Below are positions 46,044 to 56,122 of a DNA stretch of 64,000 nt, piece by piece (the stretch's first letter is position 1; every line of letters begins with the position of its first letter). The stretch is from Cyanophora paradoxa (taxonomy: Eukaryota; Glaucocystophyceae; Cyanophorales; Cyanophoraceae). A model generated the notes under the pieces. It had not been told where the DNA came from, did not search any database, and saw only the letters and a program-made list of their open reading frames with translations. The stretch covers positions 62,001 to 126,000 of the forward strand of contig QPMI01000017.1 in assembly GCA_004431415.1 (NCBI GenBank). The letters are read 5' to 3'. The position numbers and the translations under genes were made by a program.

Positions 46044-49000
46044 CTATCGGCGGGCGCGGAGCTGCTGCTCGAGGCGCTCGACGGTCTCCTGCAGCTCGCG
46101 GTTGCGGCGCTCGTGCCTCGCCACACTCTCCCGCAGCGACTCCGCCGTCCGAGTCAGCCGCTCGTTCTGCATGCGGGGCGCGAGCTCAGGCGGGGGCCGG
46201 CTGCGCGGAGCTGGGGGAGCTCGATAAGGGGCGGGGAGGGGCGCACGGAGGCGCGGAGCTCGTCGGCGTCGCGCTGGAGGCGGCGGGCGGCCTCGCGCGC
46301 CTCGTCGGCCTCGAGGGCGAGGCGGTGGCGGTCGGCGGCCGCCTCCAGCGCCTCCTCGTACTTCACCTGCAGCGCCCGCAGCGCCTCCTGCCCCGCCCCC
46401 TCCCCCACCGCCCCCGCCACCGGCGCCGAGGGGGGCCTGCCAGAAGGGCCGGGGGCGGAGGAAGAGGCGGGGGCGGGGGCGGAGGAAGAGGTGGGGGTGG
46501 GGGTGGGGGCGGGGGCGGGGGCGGGGGCCGGCGGCGCGGCCCTGGAGGGGCCGTTGGGGCAGCGGCCGCCGAAAGGCGCGGGGGCGGACTGCGGCGGGTC
46601 GCGGGGCGCTCCTGGCGGGGCGGCGCGTCGAGCGGGCGGCCGGCGTCGCGCGGGGGCTCCTGTGGCTTCCCGGCGGGCCCCGCGTACTGGGGCCTCGCGG
46701 CGGGCTGCGCGCCCCGGGGCCGCGGGGAGGGCTGCGGCCGCCAGAGCCCCGGGGTGGACTCCGGCCTGGACCCCGTGGCGGGCTGCGCCCACGGGGCGGG
46801 CTCCGGCCAGCACCGCTGCGCGGGGGCTGCGGCCGGAGCCCCGCGGGGGGTGCGGCCGCGGGGCGGGCTGCGGCCGGATGGGCCCCGCGGGGGGCTCCTA
46901 CCGCCAGAGCCGCGCGGCGGGCTGCGTCTGTGAGGCGGACTGCGACCCCGGGGCCGTGCGGCGGAGTCCGGGCGCGGGCCGGGCTGCGGCCGCTCGGGCC
47001 GCGGGGCGGGCTGCGACCGCGGGGCGGCTCCCTCGCATCGCGCGGCGGGGGCCCCAGCGCGCGCCGCTTGCCATCCCGCTCAAGGCTCCTGCTGCGGCTC
47101 CGCTTCCCAGGGGGCGGCCCCGGCGGGCCTGAGCGAAACCCGGAGAGTCCGGCAGAGGGGCCGGGGCGGCGTCGGGGTGGGCGGGGGGAGGGGTGATGGT
47201 GCCGGGGGCGCGCGGGGCGGCGTCGAAGGAGAGAGAGGGGAGGAGGAGGAAGTCGATGTCCTCGGCAAAGAGGAGGCAGTTGCCGTTTTCGTCGCGCGGC
47301 TCGGCCGCCTCCAGCACCCGCGCCCGCGCCCCCGCTTCCCCGAACGTCACGCGCGCCGCGTCCTCCACGCGGCGCCCCGAGGCGCCCCGCACCTCCATCG
47401 ACACCTGCGCGGGCGCCGGTCGGCTCGCGGGGCGCGCCCGCGCCCGAGAGGCGCGCGGGCGGGACAGCGCACCCGCTCGACGGCGGCGTGGGCGTGGGGC
47501 GGCGGGGCGGCGCTGCTCGCGCGGCAGAGGCCGCAGGCGAGCAGCCCGAAGACGCGCTCGAGGAATGGCACCGAGATGCGCGCCGCCGACTTGGGCGGCC
47601 ACTTCACGACGAGGTCCTCCTGCATCGCCCCGCCGGGGCGCGGGATCGGCGGGGCCGGGGCCGGGGGCGGGGCCGGGGGACGGGCCCGGGGGCGGCGAGG
47701 GCGGCGGCGGCCTCGTCGTCGCAGGGGAGGACGGCGGCGGGGCGGCCGCAGAGGAGGAGGCCGGCGCCGACCTGCTGCGCCTCGGCCGCGTCGTCGCTGC
47801 GGGCGAACTGCACGGCGGCCGCCGGGCGCCCGGCCAGGAACCGGACCTTCGTGATCGCCCGGTCCGCCCCGAGGCGCGCCCGCAGCGCCGCCGCGAGCTC
47901 CGCCTCCGTCGGGGGCGGCTGCCCCGGCGGGAAGCGCGACCAGTCGACCAGCACGCCGCGGGAGCGCGCGAGGCGCGTCAGGGCCGCCCCCACGTCCCCC
48001 TCCGCCGTCGCCTCCGCCCACCCTGCGCCCCGCGCCCCGCTCAGCCGCCGTTGCAGCAGCAGCGCCCGGCCGGCCGCGCGCACGCGAGGGTCGGCGTTGC
48101 GTGGGGGCCTCGGTGGCAACGGCGGGGCCGGCTGCGGGGGCGGCGCCGACGCCGACGGGACTGCCGGCGGGACTGCGAGCGCAGGGGACGACGGTCCGCT
48201 GCCCGACGCGCGGGCCTCGGCGGCGGCGGTCTCGTCCCGCCGCGCGGCCGAAAGCCCGCGGCCCTCTCCGCCGGGCTGCGCGCCCATTTCCTCGCCGCGG
48301 AAGCGGACGACGATCTTCCCGTCGCGAAGGCGCCGCCCGTCGCCGAGGTGCCTGCGGGCCGGGCGTCGGGGGCAGCCGGGCGGGGCACGGGCAGGGGCGC
48401 GGGGCCCGCGCCGCACCGGGCGACGGTCGCCTCCTCGGGGCTCTCCATGGCGACGGCGGCGCTCGCGAGGCCGTCCCCCGCCTCCACGCGCGCCACACGC
48501 CCGTAGCGCAGGAACTCCTCTCTCAGCTCCCGCTCCGCCTCGCCGCGCGCCGTCCCCTGCGGGAAGCAGCCCCGCGTCTGGACCTCAAGCTCCGCCGTCG
48601 GCCGCCCCCGGCTCTTGCGCTTGACGGCATCGAATTTCATCCACTGGTTCCTATTGAAGCCAATGCGAATTGGGCCTCCAAGCACTGCGGGGACGGTTGG
48701 CCAGCCCCATCGATACCATCGCTCGCGCTGCAAGGGGCTCACCTACTTCGCCGTCCATCGCCGCTCGCGCGGCGGCGCAGTCTTCGATGCGGTCGAATTG
48801 AAGGAAGACGCCGTCTTGGTAGCGGTCGTGGGCGTTGAACGACGCTACTATAAACCCTTTCTGCTTGAATGCCTTGACGACCTCGACAGCCTGGCAAGCC
48901 TCAAGGCGTCAACGCCAGCGAAAGCTGCGCAGGAGGGCGACGCACCTGACGCTCCTCGATTTTGTGCGCCAGGCGGACATACTGCGCGGGTCGTCAGCTC

Positions 49001-49088
49001 GGGTGGCGTCGGGCGGCGACGCAGTACGTACGAGGGCCAACAGTTCGCGCCGGCTCGCTCCGAAGTCCGGCTCCGGCGGAGCCGACAT
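46044..49088 (-). CDS. RRM-like RNA-binding protein with coiled-coil C-terminus
   Basis: Exon 1 starts MSAPPEPDFGASRRELLAL and is spliced to YVRLAHKIEERQ and then ACQAVEVVKAFKQKGFIVAS. FNAHDRYQDGVFLQFDRIED, DCAAARAAMDG and GPIRIGFNRNQWMKFDAVKR look like the second half of an RRM (beta2-beta3-alpha2-beta4). Further RRM-like units follow: GDGLASAAVAMESPEEATVA, DGKIVVRFRGEE, and AITKVRFLAGRPAAAVQFAR with SDDAAEAQQVGAGLLLCG. Then EDLVVKWPPKSAARISVPFL, a Pro/Gly/Ala-rich low-complexity stretch (about 46420-47160), and a C-terminal coiled coil, LTRTAESLRESVARHERRNR to RLEQQL, stop at 46044. The RRM call rests on pattern only; canonical RNP1 aromatic residues are weak. Low-complexity exons could be introns. 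Confidence 0.62.
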
Positions 49089-49380
49089 TGCTTGATAGTA
49101 GTGGCGTGCCAGCCGCGAAATTCGATCCGAGGCGACGTGCCAGCCGTGGAGGAGCGGCGTGCGTGGAATTTGATCTTCTGTCAAGCTGTACCCCCACCAC
49201 GAACGACGCTTCGGGCCCTCGCGCGCTCCAAAGCTGCCGGATAAGAGCCTTTAATCGCCCTTCTTTGTATCTGGGCGGTGTAGAGCATCACCGCCGTCCG
49301 GCCGTCGGTTATCGTCCGTTCGAGCGTGACACAGTCCGCGAGCGGAGCCGGCAGCTTTTGCAGTATAGCAGTGAGCTCCT
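49089..49380. promoter_or_regulatory. Bidirectional promoter region
   Basis: 292 bp between divergent start codons; no recognisable element. Confidence 0.35.
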
Positions 49381-50320
49381 ATGTATCGGCGAGCAGAAAG
49401 GCTCCCGCGAGATGCGGCCACTTCTCCCGACGAGACCCGCCTGACCCTCGACCCGTACTCTGGATCAGTGCGGTGGGATGGACAGGTCAGTGGACGCTTT
49501 CTGAGCCCCAGGAGCCTGCTCGCACGCGATCTGACCCGCGTTGGTTGCAACGCGCAGATCCCCAAGCCGCAGGTCGTTGACATTGTGCTGCCGCCGGATC
49601 TCGTTTCCGAAGAGCTCGCGGGTCGGCTGCGGCCTTACACCGGTGACGAGCTCCCCGAGCTTGGCATCCGCGTCGTGCCTGCAGCGACCGTGCGTCTGCT
49701 CAGCAGTCGTCGCCGGCGAGCGCTCCACGGAATGACTCCCGCGCAGCCGGACGAGAAGCCGTCAGTGGAACTGTATGTGGAGGGCGATGACGGTCGCTTT
49801 GCACATCTCGTCGGAGGGACCAAGCCCATCCTGCAGTTCCGGCCCACGGACAACGGCGCGAAGGTGGGCCACCTCAGCGCGACCATCGGACCCCGCACAT
49901 CTGACCGGAGAGGGACGCAGATCATGTACACGAAGAGCGACGGCTCGGAGCAGGTGCGTGGGCCGGCGGTCTCGGCGGCCTGGCCCTGCTGACTCTCGCC
50001 TGCAGGAAGCCTACACGATCTCGGTCTCCAACACGGAGGTGCGCCCCCCCCGCGCGCCGCCGGCAGACCGCGAGCCGACCGCGCTGCACCCGCAGGTCTC
50101 GGTGCGGTCGCCGATGTTCCACACGTCGATGTCGGGGCCCCGGACGATGCCGGAGGCGAACAACATGCTGGACGCGGAGATCAACGAGGTGTCGGGCCTC
50201 CGGGGGGAGGACATGGCCGGCTTCGCCGCGCCCTGCAGCGCCTGGGGCGCCGAGGAGAGCGCCGAGGACGCGGTCGAGCACGTCGAGGAGGATGACCTCC
50301 TCTCCGCATCATTCCTGTAG
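49381..50320 (+). CDS. Unrecognised protein
   Basis: Long first exon, start MYRRAERLPRDAATSPDETR. It looks folded, with alternating strands: TLDPYSGSVRWDGQVSGRFL, PQVVDIVLPPDLVSEELAGR, LGIRVVPAATVRLLSSRR, VELYVEGDDGRFAHLVGGTK, AKVGHLSATIGPRTS, then GTQIMYTKSDGSEQ joined across a GT-AG intron to EAYTISVSNTE. The last exon reads VSVRSPMFHTSMSGPRTMPE and an acidic end (EHVEEDDLLSASFL). About 260 residues. No transmembrane segment or signal peptide. I do not recognise the family. Confidence 0.55.
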
Positions 50321-51456
50321 GGCCCTAGCTAGACATCGGGCATTTTTGCAACGCGGGCGCTCTCCCGTGCATTGAAGCGCGCGGAGACGTGCTGCAAGGC
50401 GGGGGAACCACCAAGCCCTGAAGCCCACCATTCGCGAGCGGACGATTTGGCGGCTACAATTCGAACACGCTGTTGCGGCGATGGGTGCTTATACGGGGAC
50501 AGCGGCCGCAAGGGAGGGGGTTCTATCGTCGGCCCCGCTGTCAAGCTTCAGAGAGCTCGAGGGGCCCGGGGGCTCCGCAACGGAGCTTGGCGCCGGCCGG
50601 CCCGGGGCCGCCAGCGCCCCTGGTGCTGGAACCGGAGCTTGGCGCAGGCCGGCCCGGGCTCGGATCACGCATATGATCTAAATCACTGCGTTCCGACGCT
50701 CTCCTCCACCCACGCCACTATGGCCAGCCGCTCCCGCCCGGTAGCGTCGCCGCGGCCGGCGCCGGCCTGTCCCCGAAGCGGCGGGGCCAGGGCAGCTGCT
50801 TATGTGCGTGTCCATGCGCTTGCTAGCTTATGCATGTGGCGCCAACAGTGCCACGGCCGCGGCCATGGATCGGAAGGGCAAGTGGCACTTGTGTTTCGGC
50901 TGACCGGTGAAGGCCTGCGGGCAAAAATAGCTCCAAAGCGAGCTTAAGCGCGCGCTGCGCACGCTTGAGCTCAACGCGTACGGCCGTGCGCCGTGCAATT
51001 GCAATTGCCTACCCAGCTCGTCGACGGCGCCGTACCCTGCTCAAGCTCGACCCGGAGTCGACCGCTGCACCGACTAAAGGGTGAGCCCGAGTGAAGGAGC
51101 GCTGGCAGCTGCCACGCGGCGCTCGGCGGCGATGTCGAACTCAAGGAGCGCGATGTGTCGTGCAAAGCAGAAGGACTGCAGTTGCCCAGCCGCGCTGGCG
51201 TGCCAGCGGTACGGTGCGCGTGGTACCGGTGCAGGACAGCGGGCAGCGCTCGTCCATGCAGAAGTCGACGCCGCATCGCACATCTACGGGCCACGCATTA
51301 GCGCCATTAGCAGGCGTCCAGCACTAGCATCCTTCACAGCAGGACCATAACATCCAAGCAGCTAGCAGATCCAAGCACAACAGGCGCCCAGCACTAGCAC
51401 ATCCAAATCACAGCAGCAGCATCGATATCGATCGCGCAGCAGCACCGAACGAGCAG
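50321..51456. other. Intergenic region with short repeats
   Basis: 1.1 kb without a supported gene. It contains a direct repeat of about 26 bp (cggagcttggcg..ggccggcccggg at about 50580 and 50633). Near 51315-51410, short repeated units (ccagcactagca, gcagatccaagca) form the 5' flank of the next gene. Confidence 0.5.
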
Positions 51457-53713
51457 ATGGGCCTCTTCTCGCGCAAGACCGTTCCCGATGAAGAGCGGTG
51501 CGAGGCCCTGACGAAGGCCGGCGCCGGTCCGCGCTGCACCGCGAAACGCGCCGCGGCCGCGCACTACTGCGCCCACCACGCTACGAAGATGGCGCGCGCG
51601 GCTGGCAAGGGCGGGCTCAACGCGCCAAATGAGCGGCCACAGGAGGCGAAGGAGACCGAGCAGGGACCGGATATCACGTTCGACCTGGAGCCTTTGTCCC
51701 CCCGCTCCGGAGCCGGCGACGCGGAGGAGCAGCCCGAGCAGGAGCGGCCCCGCAGCGCGCTCGACAGCATACTCGGGTTGATGGCGAGCCGGGAGCGGCC
51801 CATGTGCGCGCGCCGGTCCCGCGCAGTTGCTTCTGCCGCCTCTAGCTGACCCCGCGCCGCGCATGCGCAGCGGGAGCGACGCCGGCGAGGAGGACCTGGA
51901 GGAGAAGCCGCGCGCGCGGCCGACCTCGGCCCCCGCGACGCCCCTCGACAACGGCGGGTCGGCCCCCCCCCTCTCTTCCCCCGTGCCGCCGCGCGCGCGC
52001 GCGCGCCCTCGCTGACGGAGCGCGCCGCAGCGCCGGCGCGCTGGACGAGCTGATCCCGAGCCCGGGGGCGCGTTCGGACGGGCCCGACACGCCGCTCTCG
52101 CCGCTGCGGCGGGCGCTCTCGTCCAAGTCCAAGTCGGGCGGGCGGGGGGTGCCCGTGGCGGCCCTCGTCGAGTCGTTCCGGCGGAGCGCGCGCGGCGCCG
52201 GCATCACCGTCGCCCGCCTCGAGCTCGAGCCGGCCGCCCCCGCCCCCTGGCCCCAGGCCGGGGCCCCCGACCACTACTACTACGGCGGCGGCGGATCCTG
52301 CGAGCAGTGCGTCCCTTTCTTGACTCCCCCACGCGCCCGAGCCCGAGCTCACGCCGAGCCGCGGGGCAGGGGCTGGCCGGCGCCGGAGGCCGGCGCCTGG
52401 CCCCAGGCCGACCGCTGCGGCGAATATGCATCCTGCAAGCAGTGCGCCTCTTTCTTGCCTTCCCCACGCGCCCGAGCCCGAGCTCACGCTGAGCCGCGGG
52501 GCAGGGGCTGGCCGGCGCCGGAGGCCGGCGCCTGGCCCCAGGCCGACCGCTGCGGCGAATTCGAATATGCATCCTGCGAGCAGTGCGCACCCACATCCCG
52601 CGCCGGCGCCTCCGCGGCTGCGCTGGCGCTGAGGGGCTGGGCGTGGCAGGGGCTGGTCGGGGTCCCTCCCGGGGCAGGATCTTGGCTTCCCCGTGGCTCG
52701 CTCTCTCTCCTCGGGCCAGCTGCTCGCCCGCCGGTCCGCCCCGCCCCGCCTCTTTCCTCCCTGCCCCCTTTCGCTCACGCGTTTTGTTGGGCCCGCAGGC
52801 CTGAAGAGGCGCCGGCACCGCTGCTGCCGCCCTCGGGGAGCCTGCGCGAGCTGGCGGCGATCATCGACGCCGGCGGCCGGCCGGGGGCCCCCGCCGGGCC
52901 CCTCGCGCCCCCGCCCCCGGTGGAGCCGCAGCCGAGGGCGGCGCGCCGCAGCGCTCGCCCCGGCGGGGCCGCGGGGAGCCGCCCTCGGGGGCCTCGGAGG
53001 ACCCGGCCGCCTCCCTGCCGCGGGTGGCGGGGACGGGCCTCGCGGCGGCAGCGGCGGCGCCGGCGCCCGGGACGTGGACGGGGGAGGCGCGGGCCTTCGA
53101 GGCGCACGCGGGGGCCCTCCTCGAGTCGGCCATGCGCGGCCTCGCCGGCGCCCGCCTCGTGCGCGGCGGCCCGGCCGCCCGCGCGGCCGGCCTCGGGCGC
53201 CCCGCCGCCCTCACCGACCGGGCCCTCGTCTGCTACCCGGACGCGCTGCTGCCGAGCCTCGAGCTTCGCTCGCGGGACGTGACGCCGGCCTTCACGGTGG
53301 AGAGCGCGGCGCTGGAGGGCCGGGAGACGGTCCTGGGGCGCGGCTTCCCCCTCCAGCCGCGCCTCGGGGCGGCGGTGCTCGTGCTGGACGCCCACGTGCA
53401 CGACCCGCGGGGGCCCCTCGCCCCCGCCCACGTCGAGCGCCTCGGGCGCGCCCGCGACATCGCGCGCGCCCAGCTCGCCGTGCTCCTCGTCAGCGCCGAC
53501 GCCGCCGTCCCCGCGGAGGCCCAGGCCGAGGCGGAAAGCCGGGGCGTGCTCATCCTGCGGGACGGCGAGGGGGCGGCGCGGCGCCTCGCGGCGCTCCTGG
53601 CGCTCCACTTCGCGCGGGCCGCCGACGCCGACGAGAAGCGCGCGCTCGACAGCGTCGCCCTCTGCCTCCCCTGGGGCCTCCTCGCCCGCTTCTTCTACTC
53701 GGAGCGCACCTGA
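51457..53713 (+). CDS. Protein with N-terminal Cys/His zinc-knuckle-like motif, otherwise unrecognised
   Basis: Starts MGLFSRKTVPDEERCEALTK. The first 45 residues fit a small RC-x-A-T-x-G...C...YCxxH knuckle (RCEALT, PRCTAKRAAAAHYCAHH). Then an acidic Pro/Ser linker (GPDITFDLEPLSPRSG; RERPIGSDAGEEDLEE across a GT-AG intron), LSPLRRALSSKSKSGG and VPVAALVESFRRSARGAGIT. A GGGGSCEQ exon end is followed by a ~490-bp intron carrying tandem repeats. The C-terminal block is a folded domain: GEARAFEAHAGALLESAMRG, LTDRALVCYPDALLPSLELR, AAVLVLDAHVHDPRGPLAPA, AQLAVLLVSADAAVPAEAQA, SVALCLPWGLLARFFYSER. The reading frame changes near 52885-52935, which I read as a short intron. Function unknown. Confidence 0.6.
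52296..52595 (+). repeat. 135-141-bp tandem repeat (2.2 copies) spanning a splice donor
   Basis: Units start at 52296, 52431 and 52572 (tcctgc.agcagtgcg). The first two are near-identical for 135 bp, the second with a 6-bp insertion (attcga); the third is truncated after about 24 bp. Each unit includes the exon end GAGCA|gtgcg, so the 5' splice site is present three times (gt at 52307, 52442, 52583). Confidence 0.85.
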
Positions 53714-54047
53714 AGGCGGGGCCCGGGCAGTCTTATCGATATCCTTGCACAGTTTTCATTGTACAGCGATCGTAGGCCCAGCGATCGACCACGTCCTGCG
53801 ATTTATCATGCAGTTGAGCAGCGACGTGAATGCCCCATTCCAGTGAAGCGCGTTGTAATTATGAATGCAGACCCGTTTCAGACAATGTCCTGAGCGCTAG
53901 TGCCGCGTGAGGCCCAAAACGAAGCGTGCATTGCCAAGACAAGCTAGAAAGGCTGCAGGTGGGGCGGTGGCGAAAGGGGGTGTGGCGCGGGAAGGGGAGG
54001 AGGGGCCAGGGCCGGGGCGGCGGGGCCCGGGGGGCGGGGCCGGGGGC
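53714..54047. other. 3'-3' intergenic spacer
   Basis: 334 bp between convergent stop codons; lower GC at 53740-53900; no coding signal. Confidence 0.45.
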
Positions 54048-56008
54048 CTATTGGGCCTGGATGCCCTCGTCGCCATACTGCCGGAAGGACGGCTGCTGCT
54101 GGATGCGGTTCGCGAGGACGTAGGACCGGAAGAGCAGGCCCTTGGTCTTCTCGATCACCTGCTGCTGGCTGCGCGACCCGCCGTCAGCTTCGCACCGGCG
54201 AGCGAGGCGGCGCGGGGCGGACATGGTGGGGAAGGAGGAGCCCATGATGACGTGGTTGGCCTTGGAGTCGATCTTGGCGTCGAGGCGGGCGTTGCGGATG
54301 AGGTTGACGATCCACTTCTCGGCGGCGACGGGCTCCATGTTGAGCTTGCCGGCGAGCATGCCGATGTCGATGGTGCGGTGGATGCGGCAGTACGTCTCGA
54401 AGACCGAGAGCCGCGCGTTCTCCGTGAAGTCGTCCCGCGTCGCCACAAGGTAGAAGTCGCTCACCAGCACCTGCGGGGGGGACGAGCGAGGGTGAGGCGC
54501 GCGCTGCGGCCGAGGCGGGCGGGCGGGCGGGGGGCGGGGCGGGGCGAGCGCACGTCGTCGCACTCGCGGAGCTTCTGCTGCGCGAGGTCGAAGTCGAACT
54601 TGCCGTACAGCGCGACGACGAACTCGGTGATCGGGTCGCTGTACGCCTCCTGCTCCTGCTGCAGCACCTTCACCAGGTTCCGCAGCGCCTCCGGCTTCCG
54701 CTTCTTGTGCGTGATCACCGCCGTCGAGAGGTACCGCAGGACCCACGGCGCCCGGATCTGGATCGCGTTCATGTAGCTGCGCAGCCGCCGGCCCGCGTGT
54801 CAGCGCCGCGGCCGTGCAAAGCGGGGCGCGGAGGAAGGGAGGGCTCGCGCACTACTTATCGAAGAACATATCGATGATCTCGTTCCGGCCGTTCGGGTGG
54901 TTGAAGAAGACGAAGAGGGACCAGTGCAGGAGCCACGTCCTGTGCTGCAGCTGCGTCGCCGGCGGCGCCGTCTTCTCCTGCGCAATCGGGGAGCGCGTCG
55001 GCAAAGAGGACGAAAGGAAGGAAGAAAAGAGACGCAGGGGCGCACGCGGTTGTCGATGCTCTCGCGCAACCGCTTCAGGTCCTCGAGGGCCTGGTCCCAG
55101 TTGTGCATGAGGATCTCCGCCGCGAGCTTGCCCCACAGAGCGCTGAAGTTCTTTTCCAGGTTCGTGCTCAACGCCCTGGCGAGGGCGTTCGGGGGCTGGA
55201 CAGCGGGGCGAGCCACCGAGGGCGGCGCCGCGCACCTGTAGTACATCAGGTACTCCGCCGCCGCCGAGTAGTTGCCGCACTCGAACTGCCACTTCGCGAA
55301 GCTGTAAAGCTTCTCGAGCGCGTCCGGCGGGATGTCCTGCGAATGCATGTTTGAGCGACGCTCGGGCCGGGCCGGCAGAGCCCTGCGGCAGAGCGTGCGG
55401 CGCCCGAACCTCGTAGCGCTCCGAGATATAGGACCACTTGAACATATTCTGGGACCGCAGGTCCTTGATGAGTTCCTGGTCTTGCAGCAGCTCAATCTGC
55501 GCGGCAATCGCGACGGGCGCGGGAACGGATCAGCGCGGCCGACACAGGCCCGCTAAGTGCGGGCCAAATGAGCGGATTACGGCGAGCAGCGTACCAGAGC
55601 GCCGGTGCTCGCGCTCAGGCGCTTGAGCTCCGCGACGACCTGTGTACGGTAGTCCTTCATGCCTGCGCGGCGCGGCGAGCGAGTGCACGCGGTTTAGCTT
55701 CCGATAGCTTGGACATGGCGCGATGGAGGGTCGCACTCTGCGGCACGTCCTCCACGTTGTGCAGTTTCTTGTGGATGTCCATCGCGAAGTCGACCATGTT
55801 CGTCTTCGAGATGAGCTCGAGCTTCACCTTCAGGACTTCATCCGGGGAGTAGATCTACGGAACGCACGCGTCGGCGGGACCCCGCGCGGTGGGCGGGAGG
55901 TCGCACCTGTGTCTCCTGGAGGAACTCCAGCATGGGCAGGATGAGATGCCTGTCCAGGAACGGGCCGATGCGCGGCAGGAGATCATACTTCGCTCCTTCG
56001 GCCTCCAT
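54048..56008 (-). CDS. EIF3E: Eukaryotic translation initiation factor 3 subunit E
   Basis: PCI-domain core subunit of eIF3 (INT6). Starts [20 protein letters not shown], then [224 protein letters not shown] and [59 protein letters not shown] and GDEGIQAQ close the protein. Order and length match eIF3e throughout, including the PCI winged helix. About nine exons with short introns. It is divergent from the coiled-coil gene, 114 bp away. Confidence 0.95.
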
Positions 56009-56122
56009 CTTGCTGCGATTTGTAGTGCGCCGTACCCCCCGACGGCCTTACCTTCGAGACGGAGCCCACGCGAGTAAAGCCGCTATCGGAAGCTAAACCG
56101 CGTGCACTCGCTCGCCGGCGCG
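56009..56122. promoter_or_regulatory. Bidirectional promoter region, EIF3E / coiled-coil gene
   Basis: 114 bp between divergent start codons. A 30-bp stretch here (cgctatcggaagctaaaccgcgtgcactcgctcgccggcgc) is nearly repeated in inverted form inside an EIF3E intron at about 55676-55706. Confidence 0.4.
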
